Shown: positions 1 through 7,214 of the stretch, one piece after another
How positions within the stretch are numbered: the stretch's first letter is position 1
Layout of the letters: every line of letters starts with the position of its first letter
From: JAFGPJ01 sp964439135
GTDB lineage: Bacteria > Planctomycetota > Phycisphaerae > Sedimentisphaerales > Anaerobacaceae
DNA length: 16,932 bases
Assembly (NCBI GenBank): GCA_964439135.1
Contig: CAYTNN010000087.1
Location: 1 to 16,932, forward strand
Direction of reading: 5' to 3'
Position numbers and translations under genes: made by a program
The notes under the pieces: generated by a model
What the model was told of the DNA's origin: nothing
What the model saw: the letters and a program-made list of their open reading frames with translations, nothing else
Databases searched by the model: none

Positions 1-725
1 AGCACACCGTCGATCCGGTAACGCATCTTGTATTCATCTTCAAACGGCTCAAAATGAATGTCCGACGCCTTGTCACGAATTGCCTGCAGCAAGACCAGGT
101 TCAGCAATTTTTTAACCGGGTTTGACTCGGACAGCTCCTTCAACTCATCCAGGTCGATACTCTGGTTCCTGCCGTCAAATTCCGCAAGAAATGTGTCGCC
201 CTGTATTTCATCGATTAACTCGTTGATATTGTTGTCTTGCTTTGTCTCATAGTATTTAGCCAGGGCCTTTTCGAGTGCTTCGGAGTCGGTTATCTTCGCT
301 GTAACCTTGAAACCCATCAGGGTGCTCAAATCGTCAGTAGCTCTGAAATTTTCAGGATTATCAAGGGCAACGATCAATTCATTCAGCCCCTGATTGTACT
401 CGATTGGGACGATGTGGTACGTCTTTGCCATTTGCGCCGGCACCTTCTCGACTACATCGGCAGGAATATCAATACCATCCAGACTCACATGCTCCATTCC
501 GCGTTGGGCCGCCAGGGCCATCTGTAGCTGACCCTCATCGACGAGACCTAATTCGAGGAAAATCTGTCCTATCTGAACCTTCTCTGGCCGCTGACCCTGG
601 ATCTTCAGGCACTCATGAACCTTGTCTCTGTTAAGAATACCCATTTTGATAAGTATTCTACCGAGCGTTCTGCCTCTTAATTGCTCTATTGGAGGCATCT
701 TTTGTGCTGTTTGCATTTTTCCCAT
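1..725 (-). CDS. pilB: Type IV pilus assembly / type II secretion ATPase PilB/GspE, N-terminal part (cut by window edge)
   Basis: The minus strand is open from an ATG at 725 to base 1, giving about 241 residues of a protein that continues outside the window. Residues about 17-75 carry two helical repeats of the MshEN (T2SSE_N) type, 'LGRILIKMGIL...L..Q' and 'IGQIFLELGLV...L..Q', a fold known in relatives to bind c-di-GMP. Residues about 200-241 match the N2 domain of PilB/GspE: 'NPVKKLLNLVLLQAI', then 'ASDIHFEP' and 'MRYRIDGV'. The Walker motifs lie beyond the edge. AGGA sits about 8 bases before the start, and a second in-frame Met is three codons in. In this family the protein is the cytoplasmic hexameric motor that powers pilus extension. 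The pilT gene lies about 6.5 kb away on the other strand. PilB rather than GspE is inferred from the nearby pilT. Confidence 0.88.
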   Translation of the reverse strand, partial: MGKMQTAQKMPPIEQLRGRTLGRILIKMGILNRDKVHECLKIQGQRPEKVQIGQIFLELGLVDEGQLQMALAAQRGMEHVSLDGIDIPADVVEKVPAQMAKTYHIVPIEYNQGLNELIVALDNPENFRATDDLSTLMGFKVTAKITDSEALEKALAKYYETKQDNNINELIDEIQGDTFLAEFDGRNQSIDLDELKELSESNPVKKLLNLVLLQAIRDKASDIHFEPFEDEYKMRYRIDGV

Positions 726-764
726 CAGGTTTATCCTACCACTGATTCTGACTAATACCTACTT

Positions 765-793
765 ATTATACGACACTAAAACCTTTTTGGCAA
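765..793 (-). promoter_or_regulatory. sigma70-type promoter of the pilB-like gene
   Basis: On the minus strand TTGCCA (788-793) and TATAAT (765-770) are separated by exactly 17 bases. Transcription would begin near 758, leaving a leader of about 30 bases before the ATG at 725. The -10 is perfect and the -35 matches four of six bases. No experiment supports it. Confidence 0.6.
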
Positions 794-1234
794 ATAAATT
801 ATCAAATGGACATTTAGTTATTCGGACTACCGCTATTCGATCCATTTCTGAGCTAATTACATTAGATAATACACGTGTAAAAAGAAGTCGCTTTCCTGAT
901 AATTTTCTTATATAAAGGCAATATAATCTTCAAAAAACAAGCTGAAATTGTATATTTCATCCCCCGAAAGCCAATATGGCGAAGCGTAGAATTGGCAAAT
1001 CCGGAAGGCTTAGGCAAGGCAAGAAAAAAAATCGCATTTGTTTGAAAACGAACGGGATAACAATAAAAAAACCTAACTCTTTCTAATACAGCAATAACAA
1101 TTTTTGATTAAGCTCTCAACACCAGATCCATCTTGCCAACATTTCAGGGCGGTTTTTACGGCCTTCTATGTTACAAACTTGATACTCCGACTGCCTCGGC
1201 GTTATTTCTTCCCGTCCAGATTTGAAATGCAATA
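794..1234. other. Intergenic region without a convincing gene
   Basis: About 440 AT-rich bases lie between the pilB promoter and the end of the next minus-strand gene. It holds a perfect 10-bp palindrome TACACGTGTA (870-879), about 80 bases upstream of the pilB -35. It also holds a 6-bp inverted repeat, GCCAAT/ATTGGC (970-975 and 991-996). A 36-codon lysine/arginine-rich open frame at 976-1086 has no visible ribosome binding site. I see no tRNA and no recognised riboswitch. No T-tracted terminator is evident for the gene ending at 1235. Confidence 0.5.
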
Positions 1235-1873
1235 CTACCTCATAATCCAGCGTTTTCCCTGAAAAGCAAAGCTGGCATTTGTCCTTAAGGCCTGATCGCC
1301 CCTCAGTGAGTAGCTTAATTCGAGGGTTTTTCTCAGGAAAACTTTGAGAGGCTCGCCCCCATCGTCTTTTAACACCGGATGGTCAACAGCAGCCGTCTCA
1401 TTACTAAGTCCTGTTATAAATAGCTGCAAGCTCTTGGCTTGTGTATCAAAATCCGGCCAGATAACGGCGATATCTTTCGTATTATCCTCACCCTGAAGTA
1501 TTTTAATGCCGGCATTGTCTAAAGATTCAAGAAACGGGTACTTGCTCTTATGACGCCTTTTTATTTGATCAAAAAGCATTGTTGATACAAATTTGCCCGC
1601 CGGTATAATCTGAAAGCTATCCGTCATCAGGTCACATTTAGGGTAGAAATCAACGTCGTTACCTGTGTTGTTGGTCAGCGTAATAATCGTATACCAGAAA
1701 TTTGCCTTCTTGTTATCGGAACCTCGCGGCAAAGTTATTTGTTGGGGAGGAGTAAATTCCATATTAAGGGTCCATTGCCCCGGTGCGGGCACAATAGCCG
1801 GCTCAGGTGCCGCCATAGACACGCAGGCAATAATTGCCCAGATTCCCAAAATCCCATAAAAAAAACTTTTCAT
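1235..1873 (-). CDS. Secreted protein of unknown function (planctomycete-type)
   Basis: 212 residues. The N-terminus is a clear signal peptide: a Lys near the start, a hydrophobic run over residues 4-20 and an 'SMA-A' type cleavage site near residue 22. The mature part is predicted to be beta-rich and starts with a Pro-rich stretch ('EPAIVPAPGQW'). A 'LTNNTGNDVDFYPKCDL' segment at about 66-82 resembles the strand pattern of Ig-like periplasmic domains. It contains one cysteine in the mature region and no lipobox, so it is probably soluble in the periplasm or exported. GAGGGC lies about 6 bases before the ATG, which supports the start. The downstream end of the GLUG-protein gene is 171 bases upstream on the same strand, so read-through is possible. 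I do not recognise a named family and assign no function. Confidence 0.8.
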   Translation of the reverse strand: MKSFFYGILGIWAIIACVSMAAPEPAIVPAPGQWTLNMEFTPPQQITLPRGSDNKKANFWYTIITLTNNTGNDVDFYPKCDLMTDSFQIIPAGKFVSTMLFDQIKRRHKSKYPFLESLDNAGIKILQGEDNTKDIAVIWPDFDTQAKSLQLFITGLSNETAAVDHPVLKDDGGEPLKVFLRKTLELSYSLRGDQALRTNASFAFQGKRWIMR

Positions 1874-1940
1874 CGTATCGCCCTCAAACAGAACAATATA
1901 CTTTTTCTCAGCGAAACCAAATACAATCGCTTCAAGTTAC

Positions 1941-1969
1941 ATTTTACACTAAATTTGTTTCAAAACCAA
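1941..1969 (-). promoter_or_regulatory. Possible promoter of the 212-residue secreted protein
   Basis: On the minus strand TTGGTT (1964-1969) and TAAAAT (1941-1946) are spaced by 17 bases. The predicted transcription start is about 60 bases before the ATG at 1873. The match is moderate and the surroundings are AT-rich, so chance similarity is possible. Confidence 0.35.
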
Positions 1970-2044
1970 GAACATTTTGCCTTTGATTTCCGATTATAAG
2001 CTAATTTATTGCTCTGTCGGCAAATTCTCAGCAAACGCCCCTGA

Positions 2045-4747
2045 TTAGTCTTCTGTCAGTTCCCACCACAATCTCGGATAGTCCTGCCCTTCGAGAATCC
2101 ACCAGATGTCTTCTGGGCCGTTGGCCGTCTCGTCTACGAAGTCCCAACCGGCTTCGAAGAATGTGCTGGTCATTTGCATTTCTTCTGTGGTCTTACCCAT
2201 ACCACCGTCACTTGTGTCCTGTTTTGAGGTCTCCATATCCCAGAAACTACTACCGATGATGCCCGTATTATTTAGACCTTGTTGGTTAGGGATCAAAGTA
2301 TTCTCTCCTACTAGGCCGCCGACTTTCTCAGTTCCGATGACACTACCGGTGCTGTAACTCGACCAGATACTGCCTTCATAATTACGGCCTACCAAGCCGC
2401 CAACGTACCCATCGCCGGCAACAGTGGCTCTCGCATAGCAATTCATCATATGCCCGTACCAATTAGCTCCCACCAAGCCACCAACGGCCCAATCACCCGA
2501 AACGCTACCTGTTGAATAACAGTTAGATATAGTGCAAGTATATTCATTCGATCCCACCAGGCCGCCAACGTACACATTGCCCGCAACACCGGCTGTTGCA
2601 TAGCAATTTGTCATTTGCCCAAACAAATTTCTTCCCACCAGGCCACCAACGGACCTAATACCTGAAACACTCCCTGTCGTATAGCAAATCGTCATATCCC
2701 CGAAATTATTTCCCACCAAACCACCAACGTTCCTATCACCCGAAACGCTACCTGTTGAATAACAGTTAGATATAGTGCCGGTATATTCATTCGATCCAAC
2801 CTGATCGCTGACCAATCCTACTAAACCGCCGACCGATCCTACCAGGCCACCGATGGTCTCCATTCCGGAAACAGTCGTACTGGAATGACAGTTAGTAATT
2901 GATCCATTAATCGACCCCACCAATCCGCCCACACCGCCGAAACCGTTCACGCTGCCACCATCAGCATAGCAATTAGAGATGGTTCCATCTCCAAGGTAGC
3001 CAACTAATGAACCAACATCCCCACTTGCCCAGTTAATATTTGGACTTATCAGCCCCAAATCTCTTATTTCTGCCTTGGGACCTTTTACGTACCCGAATAG
3101 CCCTACAAAACTGACATATTTGGTAGTGTGGTTGAAGTTTGAGATCGTGTGACCGTTGCCGTCAAATACGCCGGTGAAGGGAAATATCTCGCTGCCAATA
3201 ATACAAAAGTCAATGCCTGCCAGGTCAATATCATTTATCAACTTAAAATGCGCGGCCATCAACCTTGGATTATGGCCGATGCTGTTCAATTCATCAGCCG
3301 TTGAGATAAGGTACGGATCGTTGGGTTCGCCCTTCCCACTCAAAAAGGGCAATTCGGGTAATGGCGAAAGCTGCCACCAAAGGATTGGATATCCACCTTC
3401 AACAGGCTCAGCCCAAATGTCATGAGGGCCATCCGGTTTGCCGACAAAATCCCAACCAAAGAAGCTGGAAGGTTTTTTCATCTGCTCATCCGTCAAAGGA
3501 AAGCCATGCCCATTGTCCGGTCCGCCGTCATCACGGGCAGCCAGAAAATAACTTTTAGTGATTTTGCTGCTCATACTGAACATTCCGTCACTGTATCCCA
3601 CCAAACCGCCGACATGCTTATTTCCTAAAACTTTGTTGGCGGCATAGCAATTCGTTATTTCAGACTCATTCCATCCTACCAGCCCGCCGACTCGGCTCTC
3701 ACCACTGACCGTTCCGGTGCTGTAGCAGTAAGCTACAGTGCCATAAGAGTTGTAGCCCATGAGGCCACCAACCTCCCAAGAACCACTGATATTCCCACTG
3801 GTGTAACAGTTAGCTATACTACCGCCCGAGTTCTCGCCCACGAGGGCACCGATACAATAATCCGTTCCCTCAACATCTACCGCTTCGAGACCCAGATTTG
3901 AAATAGTCGCCCCATTGTCTAATTGCCCAAACAGACCCAGATAGCTCTCGCCTATGATCGTCAGATGCGAGATCGTGTGGCCGTTGCCGTCGAGGACTCC
4001 ACTGAAAGGTGTTCCTTCAAAGCCTAAATAACCAACAAAAGTCCCGGCACCAATGACGGCCTTGTCGAAGACCTTGTGGCCGGGCAGATCTGGGTCCAGG
4101 TCGATGTCGGCTGTCAGGATGAAGTGCTTATCGTAATCTTCGGGGCTGTCACCGAGCAGCATCAGGTCTTTTGCCGTTGAGATCTGGTATGGATTGTTAG
4201 GTTCTCCGGTGCCACCGGCGTATTTTTTTTTGGCGACGGCGTCGATATCGTAGAAGAACATGTCGGCGCTGTTGGGCGGCGGGGTGGTTTTGCCGATCAG
4301 GCGGGCTGAGTCATCTTCGAAGGTCAGGGTCAGACTGACGTCGCTTTCTGTGCCGTCGGCGGTTTTGCCCTCGAACTCAATTGTCGTATCATTTACTATG
4401 GTTCCGGCACGTGCGGTCATGTTGAAAATTTCGCCGAGGCTCTCCGTATACAAAAAGCCGGTCGGCTCGGTCAGATTCGCATCGACCTTATCAAACGAGG
4501 CGATACCGGCATTGAAATCGACAGTCAACCGGAACTTTCCTCCGATGCCATAGGTTTCGTGGACACCGGCGAGACCGCCGGTTCGAACCACGGTACTTTG
4601 GCCGGGGACGAATACATAGATGTTTGTGACGGCATTTGCCGGCAGGCCAAAAACACAGATGATGAGCAAGATTAGCAGCCGGGTTGCAAAAATGCCGCTT
4701 TGTTTTTGATACCATGACATGGTAAAAGTTTCGCTTACAGCAAACAT
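2045..4747 (-). CDS. Secreted GLUG-repeat surface protein with two tandem modules
   Basis: 900 residues. A signal peptide covers about 1-39 (hydrophobic 'LLILLIICVFGL', cleavage near 'ANA'). Residues about 41-175 form a beta-rich N-terminal domain. Then come two modules, each opened by a 'GEPN.PY.IST' segment (about 178-190 and 470-482) and closed by a 'GP.DIW....Y..LWW.L' segment (about 440-460 and the C-terminus). Between these lie about a dozen GLUG repeats (PF07581 type) with cores such as 'VGGLVG.N', 'NCY.TG.V.G', spaced by about 27 residues, which should stack as a beta-helix-like rod. Repeats of this type occur in surface and adhesion-like proteins. I see no PEP-CTERM, LPXTG or T9SS tail, so anchoring is unknown. 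The ATG at 4747 follows GAGGG by about 10 bases. The next Met (4720) lacks a ribosome binding site. Ligand and function are unknown. Confidence 0.88.
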   Translation of the reverse strand: MFAVSETFTMSWYQKQSGIFATRLLILLIICVFGLPANAVTNIYVFVPGQSTVVRTGGLAGVHETYGIGGKFRLTVDFNAGIASFDKVDANLTEPTGFLYTESLGEIFNMTARAGTIVNDTTIEFEGKTADGTESDVSLTLTFEDDSARLIGKTTPPPNSADMFFYDIDAVAKKKYAGGTGEPNNPYQISTAKDLMLLGDSPEDYDKHFILTADIDLDPDLPGHKVFDKAVIGAGTFVGYLGFEGTPFSGVLDGNGHTISHLTIIGESYLGLFGQLDNGATISNLGLEAVDVEGTDYCIGALVGENSGGSIANCYTSGNISGSWEVGGLMGYNSYGTVAYCYSTGTVSGESRVGGLVGWNESEITNCYAANKVLGNKHVGGLVGYSDGMFSMSSKITKSYFLAARDDGGPDNGHGFPLTDEQMKKPSSFFGWDFVGKPDGPHDIWAEPVEGGYPILWWQLSPLPELPFLSGKGEPNDPYLISTADELNSIGHNPRLMAAHFKLINDIDLAGIDFCIIGSEIFPFTGVFDGNGHTISNFNHTTKYVSFVGLFGYVKGPKAEIRDLGLISPNINWASGDVGSLVGYLGDGTISNCYADGGSVNGFGGVGGLVGSINGSITNCHSSTTVSGMETIGGLVGSVGGLVGLVSDQVGSNEYTGTISNCYSTGSVSGDRNVGGLVGNNFGDMTICYTTGSVSGIRSVGGLVGRNLFGQMTNCYATAGVAGNVYVGGLVGSNEYTCTISNCYSTGSVSGDWAVGGLVGANWYGHMMNCYARATVAGDGYVGGLVGRNYEGSIWSSYSTGSVIGTEKVGGLVGENTLIPNQQGLNNTGIIGSSFWDMETSKQDTSDGGMGKTTEEMQMTSTFFEAGWDFVDETANGPEDIWWILEGQDYPRLWWELTED
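2493..2801 (-). repeat. Near-identical 66-base repeat pair within the GLUG gene
   Basis: Bases 2493-2558 and 2736-2801 match at 63 of 66 positions by eye, offset by 243 bases (81 codons, about three GLUG repeats). The encoded segments are 'SNEYT.TISNCYSTGSVSGD'-like in both. Other repeats in the gene are much more diverged at the DNA level, so this pair reflects recent internal duplication or gene conversion. Confidence 0.8.
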
Positions 4748-4797
4748 CCTCTATTATCCCTCGAAGAATGTCGAGAATTTCTCCTTTAGTCACTGTA

Positions 4798-4826
4798 ATT
4801 CTAACACTTATCGGCACTAAAGTCAA
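4798..4826 (-). promoter_or_regulatory. sigma70-type promoter of the GLUG-protein gene
   Basis: On the minus strand TTGACT (4821-4826) and TAGAAT (4798-4803) are separated by 17 bases, close to consensus in sequence and spacing. The start site would be near 4791, giving a leader of about 43 bases. That leader contains an extra AAAGGAG and a small CTCGA/TCGAG hairpin before the GAGGG used by the gene. Confidence 0.6.
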
Positions 4827-4899
4827 TGATGTTGTGGTTAATTCGGGAGCCAAACGATGGGGGCTAAGGGACCAAAGTTTTTTAATATGCCCAAAATTG

Positions 4900-4928
4900 T
4901 TGCCGGACAAAAGAAATTAGGTTATTCT
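4900..4928 (+). promoter_or_regulatory. Possible promoter of mgtE
   Basis: TTGCCG (4900-4905) and TATTCT (4923-4928) are spaced by 17 bases. The start would fall near 4935, leaving a leader of only about 35 bases. That is too short for an M-box or other Mg2+ riboswitch. It is divergent from the GLUG-gene promoter about 75 bases away. Confidence 0.4.
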
Positions 4929-4969
4929 ATGCCGGTGGCGGGTGAATTTGACTATCGGCTTTAGTAAGT

Positions 4970-6352
4970 ATGGGTATCTCAATGGCGGACGAACAGAAAC
5001 AATTGCTGCAACAAATTGAGCGTTTGCTTGAGTCAGGGGACATGCGGGCCCTGGGTGAACTGCTTAATGACCAGCGAAGTAGTGACATAGCCGAAATTGT
5101 CGAACTTGTGGATAACGAGGAGAGACGTGCTATCTTCGATGTCATGGACAAGTCGATGTCCGCCGAGGTGTTTGAAAAGGTCGATGAGGCGACCAGATCC
5201 GAATTATTCGAACTTCTCAAAAACGAGGAACTGACCAGCCTTGTTTCCGAGCTTGACCCTGACGATGCCGCCGATATCCTTTCTGAGCTGTCCGAAGAAA
5301 AAAGGGCCGAACTGCTCGAAAGCATATCACCGAGCGAATCGGCGGAAATCAAGGAGTTGATGGGCTACTCCGAAGACTCGGCCGGCGGGATTATGGACCC
5401 TGTTGTAATCAGTGTTTCCGAGAACGCCACCGTCGCCGAGGCCGTCAGTAAAATCCGCGCTGCGGAGATCGACGAGGATTTCTACTCTGTTTATGTTGTG
5501 AACAAAAACGGCCGATTTCTCGGCGATGTTCGTCTGCGGTTCCTGCTGACTCGTCCCGAAAAAACGAGAATCGGCGATCTTATAGACCCCGACACTATTT
5601 ATGTCAATGTCAATACCGACCAGGAAGAAGTCAGAAACATATTCAGCAAAAACGATCTTATAGTTGTGCCCGTTCTCAATAAGAGCCACAGACTCGTTGG
5701 TCGAATCACTGCCGACCGTGTCATCGAAGTCGCCGAGGAAGAAGCCGCAGAAGACTTTTACACAATGGCGGGTACCGATCCCGAAGAGCTGGACAACGTA
5801 TCGGTATTCCATGCGGCCCGCGTGAGAATGACCTGGCTTCTGCCCTGCCTGATAGGCACGGCTGTCACGGGCACGGTGATGATTTTCTTCCAGACTCACC
5901 ACCTGGAGGTCTTCGTAGCCGTAGCTGCATTTGCGCCGATGATCCAGGCCATTAGCGGCAACGCAGGGCTTCAAACCTCCGCCATCGTCGTATCGGGACT
6001 GGCAACAGGCCACCTGGCGGCGTTAAGATTCAGCCAGGTCTTTACGCGAGAAGTGCGAATTGCGCTTCTTGTAGCATTAAGCTGTGGAGTGTTGGGCGGC
6101 ATCGCCTGTGCTATTTTGATTTGCTCCAGGGCACCGGAAAATGCGATCTCGCTGGGACGGCTGATCTTTGCATTCGGCACGGCGATGTTCTCAGCTATCA
6201 TGGTTGCGACAACGCTTGGTTTATTTCTGCCGTTTTTGTTCCGCCGAATCGGCATAGACCCGGCGATAAGCTCCGGTCCGCTGGTTACAACCGCAAACGA
6301 CTCGATAAGCGTGGCAATCTATATGTCCCTGACTCTGATGCTGGCTTCATGA
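4970..6352 (+). CDS. mgtE: Magnesium transporter MgtE
   Basis: 460 residues, the usual MgtE length. Residues about 15-135 are the acidic helical MgtE N domain, ending in 'GYSEDSAGGIMDP'. Residues about 137-255 form the paired CBS domains. A linker leads to a five-helix membrane domain from about 287. That domain contains the conserved 'GNAGLQTSAIVVSGLATG' (about 330-347) and 'GIDPAISSGPLVTTANDS' (428-445). Asp444 is in the position of the pore aspartate that coordinates Mg2+ in the Thermus homologue. In this family the cytoplasmic N and CBS domains bind Mg2+ and close the channel when the ion is abundant, so gating is built into the protein. The start is uncertain: ATG 4970 and ATG 4982 both lack a strong ribosome binding site. 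It is a single gene, divergent from the GLUG gene. Co2+ transport is also reported for the family. Confidence 0.95.
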   Translation: MGISMADEQKQLLQQIERLLESGDMRALGELLNDQRSSDIAEIVELVDNEERRAIFDVMDKSMSAEVFEKVDEATRSELFELLKNEELTSLVSELDPDDAADILSELSEEKRAELLESISPSESAEIKELMGYSEDSAGGIMDPVVISVSENATVAEAVSKIRAAEIDEDFYSVYVVNKNGRFLGDVRLRFLLTRPEKTRIGDLIDPDTIYVNVNTDQEEVRNIFSKNDLIVVPVLNKSHRLVGRITADRVIEVAEEEAAEDFYTMAGTDPEELDNVSVFHAARVRMTWLLPCLIGTAVTGTVMIFFQTHHLEVFVAVAAFAPMIQAISGNAGLQTSAIVVSGLATGHLAALRFSQVFTREVRIALLVALSCGVLGGIACAILICSRAPENAISLGRLIFAFGTAMFSAIMVATTLGLFLPFLFRRIGIDPAISSGPLVTTANDSISVAIYMSLTLMLAS

Positions 6353-6433
6353 TTGCAGGCGGGAAATAGTGTTGTGAGCTTTGACTTGTCCCGGGATTTC
6401 ACGAGAGAGTGTTCTGTTCTTTTCAGGCTCGCC

Positions 6434-6904
6434 TCAGCGTGATCGTCTCGTGCCGATCCCTCGCCTCGTATCGATTCTCAACCTTGGCCTGCTCTCATTC
6501 GAGATCTCCCGGATTCTCGTTCTTTTTGTTGCCCGTTTTTGCGGCACAGACCCGCCGGGAACCTTCTGTCCCAACAGTTCCAGGGCGCTTCTGCTAACCT
6601 GCCTGGTGGAACTGTCACGATGTTTGAGCCCCTGGTTGAGCGCTTCAAGAGCCATCTTCTTCATTCTACCCTGCATTTTTCTCAGCCCATAAGCTGCGGC
6701 GTTTTTCGTGGTTATATGGTCGCTGCCGGTCAAAGCTTCTTTTAAGATTTCCAGACCGTCTTCCTGCATCCAGGATAAGTTGAAAGCGGCTCTGCGTCTG
6801 TTCGATGCATCAGACGAACGCAACTGCTCTTTCAGCTTGGCAAGAAGCCTTATTGCCGCCTCCTCCTTTTCTCTACCCGTCAATATCCGTTTTTCTGACT
6901 CCAT
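6434..6904 (-). CDS. Small HEAT-repeat-like protein with basic tail
   Basis: 156 residues, all predicted helical over about 10-112, then an Arg-rich disordered tail (about 115-156, 'RATKRTRIREI' and 'RRGIGTRRSR'). The helical part has HEAT-like pairs, for example 'RRRAAFNLSWMQEDGLEILKEAL', 'KNAAAYGLRKM' and 'TRQVSRSALELLGQ', each with the Ala/Leu spacing typical of such repeats. There is no signal peptide or membrane segment, so it should be cytoplasmic. AGGG lies about 7 bases before the ATG at 6904. Its neighbours are mgtE (convergent, 81 bases away) and the pilT operon (divergent). HEAT repeats bind proteins or nucleic acid. The basic tail would suit nucleic acid or ribosome contact, but that is inference. 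No named family is assigned. Confidence 0.8.
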   Translation of the reverse strand: MESEKRILTGREKEEAAIRLLAKLKEQLRSSDASNRRRAAFNLSWMQEDGLEILKEALTGSDHITTKNAAAYGLRKMQGRMKKMALEALNQGLKHRDSSTRQVSRSALELLGQKVPGGSVPQKRATKRTRIREISNESRPRLRIDTRRGIGTRRSR

Positions 6905-7061
6905 AAATACACCCTTTTCTATATCGGCAAGCAGGTGCGAATCGCTAAAGTCGATTTGTTAATAGCCCCGATTTGGAGGTTTATCCAACGCTGGGAGGTT
7001 AAAACTGGTAAAATAAACCTTGCCATTTTGGTGAAAAATAAGTATTGTTGAAGCATCAAGC

Positions 7062-7090
7062 TTGACAACATGGGCAAAATCTTATAATAT
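7062..7090 (+). promoter_or_regulatory. sigma70-type promoter of the pilT operon
   Basis: A perfect TTGACA (7062-7067) is followed by TAATAT at 7085-7090 (17-base spacer) or an overlapping perfect TATAAT at 7083-7088 (15-base spacer). Transcription would start near 7096 and leave a leader of about 120 bases before the ATG at 7215. This is the only strong promoter-like site seen for the three genes to 11368. Confidence 0.6.
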
Positions 7091-7100
7091 AGACATATAA

Positions 7101-7171
7101 GGTTTGTCATTACAAATCTCATGGTGTAATTAATGCTCTTCTGTTTAACGACCTATAATCAGGCTGGTCGT
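7101..7171 (+). promoter_or_regulatory. Two hairpins in the pilT leader
   Basis: GGTTTGT (7101-7107) can pair with ACAAATC (7112-7118) around a 4-base loop, with one G-U pair. ACGACC (7148-7153) pairs with GGTCGT (7166-7171) around 12 bases. No U-tract follows either, so they are not terminators. They may affect message stability or be incidental. No known riboswitch consensus was recognised. Confidence 0.3.
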
Positions 7172-7214
7172 GACAGATCGAGTTGGTTTATAGACTTTGG
7201 AGTTAGTTGTAATT

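Noticed and set aside
870..879. Operator at the palindrome TACACGTGTA
   Set aside because: It is a single 10-bp site about 80 bases upstream of the promoter, plausible by chance in AT-rich DNA and with no cognate regulator in view.
940..1040. c-di-GMP (GEMM) riboswitch before the pilB-like gene
   Set aside because: A hairpin and GGC/GCC blocks are present, but the conserved GEMM core could not be placed on either strand, and the site lies upstream of the best promoter.
4491..4910. 139-codon minus-strand frame overlapping the GLUG gene start and promoter
   Set aside because: It overlaps the GLUG signal peptide in another frame and would span that gene's promoter. It has no domain or ribosome binding site support.
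4748..4969. Mg2+-sensing riboswitch upstream of mgtE
   Set aside because: The predicted leader is about 35 bases and no M-box or ykoK-like pattern is present.
5327..6013. 228-codon minus-strand frame opposite mgtE
   Set aside because: It lies wholly within conserved mgtE sequence and its translation shows no family features.
6353..6433. Bidirectional terminator between mgtE and the HEAT-like gene
   Set aside because: The short CCCGGG palindrome has no adequate stem-loop followed by a T-run on either strand.
7197..7214. TTG start for pilT
   Set aside because: No ribosome binding site precedes it. GGAG at 7199-7202 fits the ATG at 7215.
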